This document shows, piece after piece, positions 53,940 to 59,432 of a stretch of DNA of 59,432 nt; within the stretch, counting starts at the first letter, position 1; each line of letters starts with the position of its first letter. The translations under genes were made by a program, and so were the position numbers. The notes below the pieces were generated by a model, which made no database searches, was not told the DNA's origin, and saw only the letters and a list, made by a program, of their open reading frames with translations. Origin of the DNA: Kineosporia mesophila (GTDB taxonomy: Bacteria; Actinomycetota; Actinomycetes; Actinomycetales; Kineosporiaceae); assembly GCF_021129235.1 (NCBI RefSeq), contig NZ_JAJOMA010000035.1, positions 1 through 59,432 on the forward strand. Reading direction: 5' to 3'.

Positions 53940-56900
53940 ATGCCGTCCTCACCCAGCAACGCCTCCCGGCTGGTGCTTCCCGACATTCCCGCAGAGCTGG
54001 CATCGGTGCCGGTGGCGGCCTGGCGGGAGCCGGTCGACATCGACACCTACGAGCCGATGCCGCCGGACCGCTACCCGATGTTCCTGGAAAACAGGGTGTA
54101 TCAGGGTTCTTCGGGCAAGGTCTACCCGATGCCCTTCTACGACCGGATCGAGCGCGAGAAGCATCCGCGCCGCTGGGACGCCGTGCACCTGGAGAACCGC
54201 TGGATCCGGCTGACGATCCTGCCGGAGCTCGGTGGGCGCATCCACGTCGGCTACGACAAGAGCGCGGGCTACGATTTCTTCTACCGCAACAACGTCATCA
54301 AGCCGGCGCTGGTCGGGCTGGCCGGCCCCTGGATCTCGGGTGGGGTGGAATTCAACTGGCCGCAGCACCACCGGCCCGCCACCTATCTGCCGGTGGGCGT
54401 GGAGATCGAGACGCACGCCGACGGCGCGGTGACCGTATGGTGTTCCGATCATGACCCTTTCCACCGGCTCAAGGGCATGCACGGCATCACCCTGCACCCG
54501 GATCGGGCCGTCGTGGAGGTGCGGGTGCGGCTGCACAACCGCACCGAGGACGTGCGGACGTTCCTGTGGTGGGCCAACGTCGCCGCCCGGGTGAACGACG
54601 ACTACCAGTCGTTCTTCCCCGAGGACGCGCACGTCGTGGCCGACCATGCGCGCCGGGCCACCACGACTTTCCCTCGTGCCACCGAGCCCTACTACGGCAT
54701 CGACTATCCGGCGCGGGTGAGCCCCGAGAATCCTGACGCGGACGGGATCGACTGGTATCGCAACATCCCGGTGCCCACGTCGTACATGTGCCTGGACAGC
54801 AAGGGTGACTTCTTCGGTGGCTACGACCATGGCGCGCAGGCCGGGTTCGTGCACTGGGCCGACCACCGCATCGCTCCGGGCAAGAAGCAGTGGACCTGGG
54901 GCAACGAGAAGTTCGGCTGGGCCTGGGACCGCAACCTGACCGACGGCGACGGCCCCTACGTCGAGTTGATGGCCGGGGTCTACACCGACAACCAGCCCGA
55001 CTTCTCCTTCCTGGCCCCCGGCGAGACCAAGACCTTCAGCCAGTACTGGTACCCGATCCAGGGCATCGGACCGGTACATCAGGCCACCACCGAGGTCGCG
55101 GTGCACCTGGAGGTGCCCGGTCCGGACACCGTCAGTTTCGCCATCGCGTCCACCCAGGTCCGCGACGGGGTGCGCATCTCGCTACTGGACCCGGACGGTC
55201 GGGTTCTGCACGCCACCCAGGCTGACCTGGCTCCGGAAAAGCCCTTCACCGCTGATGTTCCGCTGAACCGATCACTGAACCGGCACGAGCTGACCATCCT
55301 GATCGAGGACGACGCACAGGAGCTCCTACGGTGGTCTCCCACCGATCCGAGGATCGGGACGTCCACCCGATCAGCCGCTTTCGAACCGGAAGCGCCCGGT
55401 GATCTGGACACGGTCGAGGAGCTGTACCTGACCGGGCTGCACCTGGCCCAGTACCGGCACGCCACCCGCTCGCCCGAGGTGTACTGGCAGGAGGCCCTGC
55501 GCCGGGACCCCGGGGATTCCCGGAGCGCGACCGCGCTGGCGGCCCGGGCCTATGAGCGCGCCGAGTACGAGGTGGCCGAAGAGCTGTTGCTGGGCGCCGT
55601 CACCCGGCTCAGCCTGCTCAACTCCAACCCCGCCGACGGCGAGGCGCACTACCGGCTGGGTCTGACCCGGCAACGGACCGGCCGGACGGCCGAGGCCTAC
55701 GACCACCTGGCCAAGGCGGCCTGGAACCAGGCCTGGCGGGCGCCGGCGCAACTGGCGATGGCCCGCCTGGACGCCCAGGACGCCCACTGGACCCGAGCGC
55801 TGTCCTTGCTCGACGACGTCCTCAAGCTCGACACCGACCTGCTGGCCGCTCGCGACCTGCGGGTGCTGGTTCTACGACGGCTCGGGCGGGACGCGGAGGC
55901 CGAGGCCCAGTTGCGTGCCACCCTGGCTCTGGACCCGCTGGACTGGTGGGCCCGGGATCTCGCCACCCACGCAGCCCTGGACTGCGACGCCCGCACCCAT
56001 CTGGACGTGGCCACCGAGTACGCCTCGGCCGGTTTCCTGGACGAGGCCCTGCGCGTGCTGGAGGCCGCCGTCGAGGCCGCCGGCCGCGAGCCCTGGACCG
56101 GCATCCTGCCGCTGGCGCACTATCACCGGGCCCAGGTACTGGACCGGCTCGAGCGGGGCGGCGAGGCCGCTGCGGCCCGACGAGAGGCGGCCGCGGCTGA
56201 CCAGGCCTACTGCTTCCCCCACAGCCTGGAGGACGAAAGCGCCTTGCGGGCGGCGCTGGTTGCGGGGCCGGACGGGCGAGCGGCTGCCCTGTACGGGAAC
56301 TGGCTCTATGATCGCCGCCGTTACGCTGAGGCGATCGCGCACTGGGGCCAGGCCGTTCGGGCCCATCCCGACGACGCTGTCAGCTGGCGCAATCTGGCCA
56401 TCGCCAACCACAACGTCCTCCATGACGCAGCCGGCGCCGTGGGGTGCTTCGAGAAGGCCCTTGCGGCGGCCCCGGACGACGGACGGCTGCGTTTCGAACG
56501 TGACCAGCTGGCCAAGCGCACCGGCGAGTCGCCTGCGGCCCGGCTGGAGCGTCTGGACGAACGCCGGGACCTGGTGCGTCAGCGGGACGACCTGACGATC
56601 GAGTGGGTGGGGCTGCTGGTGAACGCCGGACTGGCTGAACAGGGCGTCCAGGAGATGAGGGGACGGGACTTCCAGCCCTGGGAGGGGGGTGAGGGGCAGA
56701 CACTGGGCGTCTGGGAACGGGCGCATCTGCTGCTGGCTCGCCAGGCTCAGGTTCCGGCCGAGGCCGAACGGTTCCTGCGGGCGGCCCTGGACCCGCCGCA
56801 GAACCTGGGGGAGGGGCCGCATCTGCTGGCCAACCGCTCTGATCTGCTGCTCGCGCTCGGCGATGCCCTCGCCGCGCAGGACCGCAAGGACGAGGCCAGG

Positions 56901-57323
56901 ACGGCCTGGCAGGAGGCGGCGACGTTCGCCGGGGACTTCCAGGAGATGAGCACCCAGCCCTACAGCGAGAAGACCTACTTCTCGGTGCTGGCGTGGCGGC
57001 GGCTGGGCCGGACCGACCGGGCGGATGAGCTTTTGGACGGGCTGCGCGCCTATGCGCGCCAACTCGCCTCAACGGCGGCGACGATCGACTACTTCGCCAC
57101 CTCCTTGCCCACCCTGTTGCTTTTCCACGACGACCTTCAGGCCCGGCGCGCCACGACCGCCCGGTTCCTGGACGCCCAGGCCGCCGCCGCGGCCGGTGCC
57201 CGCGACGAGGCCGTGAGCCAGTTGCGGTTGGTCCTGGAACGCGACTCGAACCACGCGTCCGCCATTGATCTCTTGCAGGATCTGACCGCCCCTTCGACCA
57301 TCGACAGCCAGGAGTCACGATGA
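53940..57323 (+). CDS. Large DUF5107 and tetratricopeptide-repeat protein
   Basis: A 1127-residue cytoplasmic protein without signal peptide. The N-terminal third (about residues 25-380) is a DUF5107 domain with sequence such as VHLENRWIRLTILPELGGRIH, FFYRNNVIKPALVGLAGPW, GGVEFNWPQHHRP and GHDxGAQ-like GGYDHGAQAGFVHW. This fold is related to galactose-mutarotase/aldose-epimerase-like proteins. A beta linker follows (about 385-490), then an array of TPR helices (about 500-1110). I expect a sugar-binding or sugar-processing N-domain with a protein-interaction tail. The catalytic role is not established. First gene of the catabolic operon, ATGA-coupled to the next. Confidence 0.82.
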   Translation: MPSSPSNASRLVLPDIPAELASVPVAAWREPVDIDTYEPMPPDRYPMFLENRVYQGSSGKVYPMPFYDRIEREKHPRRWDAVHLENRWIRLTILPELGGRIHVGYDKSAGYDFFYRNNVIKPALVGLAGPWISGGVEFNWPQHHRPATYLPVGVEIETHADGAVTVWCSDHDPFHRLKGMHGITLHPDRAVVEVRVRLHNRTEDVRTFLWWANVAARVNDDYQSFFPEDAHVVADHARRATTTFPRATEPYYGIDYPARVSPENPDADGIDWYRNIPVPTSYMCLDSKGDFFGGYDHGAQAGFVHWADHRIAPGKKQWTWGNEKFGWAWDRNLTDGDGPYVELMAGVYTDNQPDFSFLAPGETKTFSQYWYPIQGIGPVHQATTEVAVHLEVPGPDTVSFAIASTQVRDGVRISLLDPDGRVLHATQADLAPEKPFTADVPLNRSLNRHELTILIEDDAQELLRWSPTDPRIGTSTRSAAFEPEAPGDLDTVEELYLTGLHLAQYRHATRSPEVYWQEALRRDPGDSRSATALAARAYERAEYEVAEELLLGAVTRLSLLNSNPADGEAHYRLGLTRQRTGRTAEAYDHLAKAAWNQAWRAPAQLAMARLDAQDAHWTRALSLLDDVLKLDTDLLAARDLRVLVLRRLGRDAEAEAQLRATLALDPLDWWARDLATHAALDCDARTHLDVATEYASAGFLDEALRVLEAAVEAAGREPWTGILPLAHYHRAQVLDRLERGGEAAAARREAAAADQAYCFPHSLEDESALRAALVAGPDGRAAALYGNWLYDRRRYAEAIAHWGQAVRAHPDDAVSWRNLAIANHNVLHDAAGAVGCFEKALAAAPDDGRLRFERDQLAKRTGESPAARLERLDERRDLVRQRDDLTIEWVGLLVNAGLAEQGVQEMRGRDFQPWEGGEGQTLGVWERAHLLLARQAQVPAEAERFLRAALDPPQNLGEGPHLLANRSDLLLALGDALAAQDRKDEARTAWQEAATFAGDFQEMSTQPYSEKTYFSVLAWRRLGRTDRADELLDGLRAYARQLASTAATIDYFATSLPTLLLFHDDLQARRATTARFLDAQAAAAAGARDEAVSQLRLVLERDSNHASAIDLLQDLTAPSTIDSQESR

Positions 57324-58408
57324 GCGCCAGCCCCACCACGACGACGATGTCGGGTGTCTTCCTGCCCGGAGACTCCACCGCCGTGCTGCGCGAGTACGAC
57401 CTTCCGCAGCCGGGACCGGGTCAGGTTCTGCTGAAGGTGGGCGCCTCCGGCATCTGCGGCAGCGACATCGGCTACATCTACCGCGGTTACAAGACCCACA
57501 AGGGTCTGGACGGGGCTCCCGCCTATCACGGTGTGATCGCCGGCCACGAGCCGGCCGGCACGGTCGTCGCCACCGGCCCCGGGGTTCACCGGGTCGGCCC
57601 CGGTGACCGGGTGATCGTCTATCACATCGTCGGCTGCGGGGAATGCCGCAACTGCCGCTCGGGATACTTCATCAGCTGCAGCGACGAGGAGCGCCGCAAG
57701 TCCTACGGCTGGCAGCGCGACGGTGGGCACGCGCCCTACCTGATCGCCGAGGAGTCGACCTGCATTCCTCTGCCGCAGGAACTCTCGTTCGTGGACGGAA
57801 GCCTGATCGCCTGTGGGTTCGGAACCGCCTACGAAGGACTGATCCGCACGGCTGTCAACGGTTCTGACACCCTGCTGGTGGCCGGTCTCGGACCGGTCGG
57901 CCTGGCCGCGGCGATGATCGCCCGCTGCTTCGGCGTGCGCCGGGTCATCGGTGTGGAGCGCACCCCGGGCCGGATCGATTTCGTGCGCGGTACCGGCCTG
58001 GTCGACGACATCGTCCTGGCCGACGACAACGCGGTGCAGAATATTCTGGAACTTACCGGGGGAGAGGGATGTTCGGTCGCGGTTGACGCCTCCGGCTCGG
58101 CCCCGGGCCGGTCGGTCGTCGTTGACGCGGTCGCCGAATGGGGTCGGGTGTCACTGCTGGGTGAGGGCGGGCGGCTGGAGACCGAGGTCTCGGACTCGCT
58201 GCTGCACAAGCAGGTCACCATCCATGCCTCCTGGGTGACCTCGCTGCAGGGTATGCAGGACCTGACCGGCCTGCTGGCGCGCAGCGGCGTCCACCCCGAA
58301 CTGGTGGTCAGTCACCGGATGCCGCTGGAAGAGGCGGATGCGGCGTACCGGCTGGCCGCGGCCGGCGCCGAGGGCAAGGTTGTGCTCGTCCCGGGAGAAT
58401 TTGCATGA
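57320..58408 (+). CDS. Zinc-dependent sugar/polyol dehydrogenase
   Basis: A 362-residue medium-chain dehydrogenase. The catalytic zinc ligands are C46 (SGICGSD) and H76-E77 (GHEPAG). The structural zinc is held by C106, C109, C112 and C120 (CGECRNC...C). NAD(P) binds at GLGPVGLAAAMIAR near 186. Relatives include sorbitol, threonine and galactitol dehydrogenases, so oxidation of a polyol or sugar hydroxyl to a ketone is likely. It overlaps both neighbours by 4 bp (ATGA twice), showing tight stoichiometric coupling with the DUF5107-TPR and DUF4380-like proteins. Confidence 0.92.
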   Translation: MSASPTTTTMSGVFLPGDSTAVLREYDLPQPGPGQVLLKVGASGICGSDIGYIYRGYKTHKGLDGAPAYHGVIAGHEPAGTVVATGPGVHRVGPGDRVIVYHIVGCGECRNCRSGYFISCSDEERRKSYGWQRDGGHAPYLIAEESTCIPLPQELSFVDGSLIACGFGTAYEGLIRTAVNGSDTLLVAGLGPVGLAAAMIARCFGVRRVIGVERTPGRIDFVRGTGLVDDIVLADDNAVQNILELTGGEGCSVAVDASGSAPGRSVVVDAVAEWGRVSLLGEGGRLETEVSDSLLHKQVTIHASWVTSLQGMQDLTGLLARSGVHPELVVSHRMPLEEADAAYRLAAAGAEGKVVLVPGEFA

Positions 58409-59370
58409 GTTGCACCGTGAGCCAGGAGGTGCGCGGCGACCTCGACGTGCTCATCGTCGCCAACGACACCCTGGAACTGGCCTTCCTGCCCCAGATCGGA
58501 GGGCGGCTGATCTCCCTGCAGATGCTCGGAGCCGAACTGCTCTGGCACAACCCGGCTCTACTCGCGGACGACTTCACCCCCCGCCGTCCATACGCCTCCT
58601 GGCCGCCCACGGACGGGACCATGGGGAGCTGGGCCAACGTCGGGGGGAGCAAGACCTGGCCCGCCCCCCAGGGCTGGTCCGGGCCGCACGAGTGGCCCGG
58701 ACCCCCGGACGAGGTCCTGGACGCCGGCACCTACACCGTCCAGGCAGACCTTGATCCCGACGGTTCCGCCCGCGTCACCCTGATCAGCGCCGACGACCCC
58801 CGCACCGGCATCCGCATCGAGCGTCGTTTCGTGCTGCCCGCCAACGGCCCAGACTTCACCCAGACCTCCACGTTCGTCAACCATTCGCACCAGAGAGTGA
58901 ACTGGTCGGTCTGGGAGATCACCCAGGTCGACACCACCCCTCGACCCGGGGCCACCGGAACCGGGCGCTTCCTGGTCGACGTGGACGGGAACGACACGCC
59001 TGTAATTCTTTTCGAGGTCCTGGGCGCTGCGAAACACACCCTGCGGCCCGGAGTCGTCGAGATCCCGGTGCAGGAGACCGTGGGAAAGCTCGGCTTCACC
59101 CAGGCCACCGGCCGCCTGACCTACATCCGCACCGACGGCCTGCAACTCACCCAGACCATCACCCGTGAGCCCGGTCAGCTCTACCCCGACGGCGGCTGCC
59201 CCGTCGAGCTGTGGTTGCAGTACCCGGTCGCCGAGCCCATCGAGAGCCTGGGCGGCTTACGACCGGATGCGCACCTGGCGGAGATGGAGGTGCTGTCTCC
59301 GCTGTACGGGATCGAGCCCGGAGACCGGGCCGAGCTGATGGTGGAATGGCGGGTCGAGCACTCAGGGTGA
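58405..59370 (+). CDS. DUF4380-like, mutarotase-fold protein
   Basis: A 321-residue soluble protein. The N-terminal half (LELAFLPQIGGRLISLQMLGAELLWHNP) and the pattern of Trp/Pro-rich loops (GSKTWPAPQGWSGPHEWPGPP) match DUF4380. This domain has the beta-supersandwich look of aldose-1-epimerases. QTSTFVNHSHQRVNWSVWEITQV and GQLYPDGGCPVELWLQYP are further recognisable pieces. No classical epimerase His/Glu pair can be assigned with confidence. Last visible gene of the operon, ATGA-coupled to the dehydrogenase. A mutarotase or 3-keto-sugar-processing role is a hypothesis from context. Confidence 0.75.
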   Translation: MSCTVSQEVRGDLDVLIVANDTLELAFLPQIGGRLISLQMLGAELLWHNPALLADDFTPRRPYASWPPTDGTMGSWANVGGSKTWPAPQGWSGPHEWPGPPDEVLDAGTYTVQADLDPDGSARVTLISADDPRTGIRIERRFVLPANGPDFTQTSTFVNHSHQRVNWSVWEITQVDTTPRPGATGTGRFLVDVDGNDTPVILFEVLGAAKHTLRPGVVEIPVQETVGKLGFTQATGRLTYIRTDGLQLTQTITREPGQLYPDGGCPVELWLQYPVAEPIESLGGLRPDAHLAEMEVLSPLYGIEPGDRAELMVEWRVEHSG

Positions 59371-59432
59371 TGCTCGGCCCGGCGGGCCGGCCTCCTGGGG
59401 GTTGGTCGGCCCCGGGCACCCCCGGCCCGGGG

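Overview
The window is about 59 kb of very GC-rich DNA. Genes use G/C-ending codons, GTG starts and ATGA/GTGA overlaps. It carries AfsR/SARP-type regulators with a BTAD domain, MmyB-type HTH regulators, an F420-type nitroreductase and many TetR/MarR regulators divergent from oxidoreductases. This points to a chromosome of a filamentous or soil actinomycete. The genus cannot be fixed from sequence alone. I see no tRNA, rRNA, CRISPR array, phage module or intact insertion sequence.

Layout. 0-3.1 kb: a GntR/ADP-ribosylglycohydrolase pair (the latter cut by the left edge) and a formaldehyde-dehydrogenase-like zinc enzyme with a perfect hairpin terminator. 3.6-8.9 kb: a CitA/DcuS-type sensor kinase and response regulator, divergent from a complete nitrate/taurine-type ABC importer. 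9-15.6 kb: a methyltransferase, an AraC regulator, a chimeric luciferase-monooxygenase/MarR relic, a hemerythrin, an AfsR-like regulator and an MmyB-type regulator. 15.7-25.2 kb: regulator-oxidoreductase pairs. The centrepiece is a TetR gene divergent from aldo-keto reductase, aldehyde dehydrogenase and sorbosone-dehydrogenase-like genes. Five copies of the box TGGAC-N5-GTC(C/T)(A/T) lie upstream of this operon and of a second operon of two short-chain dehydrogenases. 25.2-34.7 kb: thioredoxin, a polysaccharide-flippase-like protein, a DHA2 drug exporter, MntP, MarR/NmrA, SDR/TetR, DUF427, and a YbaK/XRE-cupin pair with a tandem palindromic operator.

34.8-42.7 kb is poorer ground: two phosphotransferases, a degenerate receiver protein, about 2 kb of decayed sequence, and an AfsR-like regulator broken by one in-frame TAG. 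42.7-48.9 kb: an F420-type reductase, a BBE-like flavoenzyme, a YwqG-like protein, an acetolactate-synthase-like enzyme and a PadR/membrane-protein pair.

49.2-59.4 kb is the most interesting locus. A ribose-type ABC importer and an AraC regulator face an operon of a 1127-residue DUF5107-TPR protein, a zinc sugar/polyol dehydrogenase and a second mutarotase-fold-like protein. The same 40-bp element (32/40 identical) lies upstream of both transcription units, one copy on each side of araC and in the same orientation relative to its target. I read this as a sugar or polyol uptake-and-oxidation system under one AraC switch. The substrate is unknown and the three-gene catabolic core appears uncharacterised.
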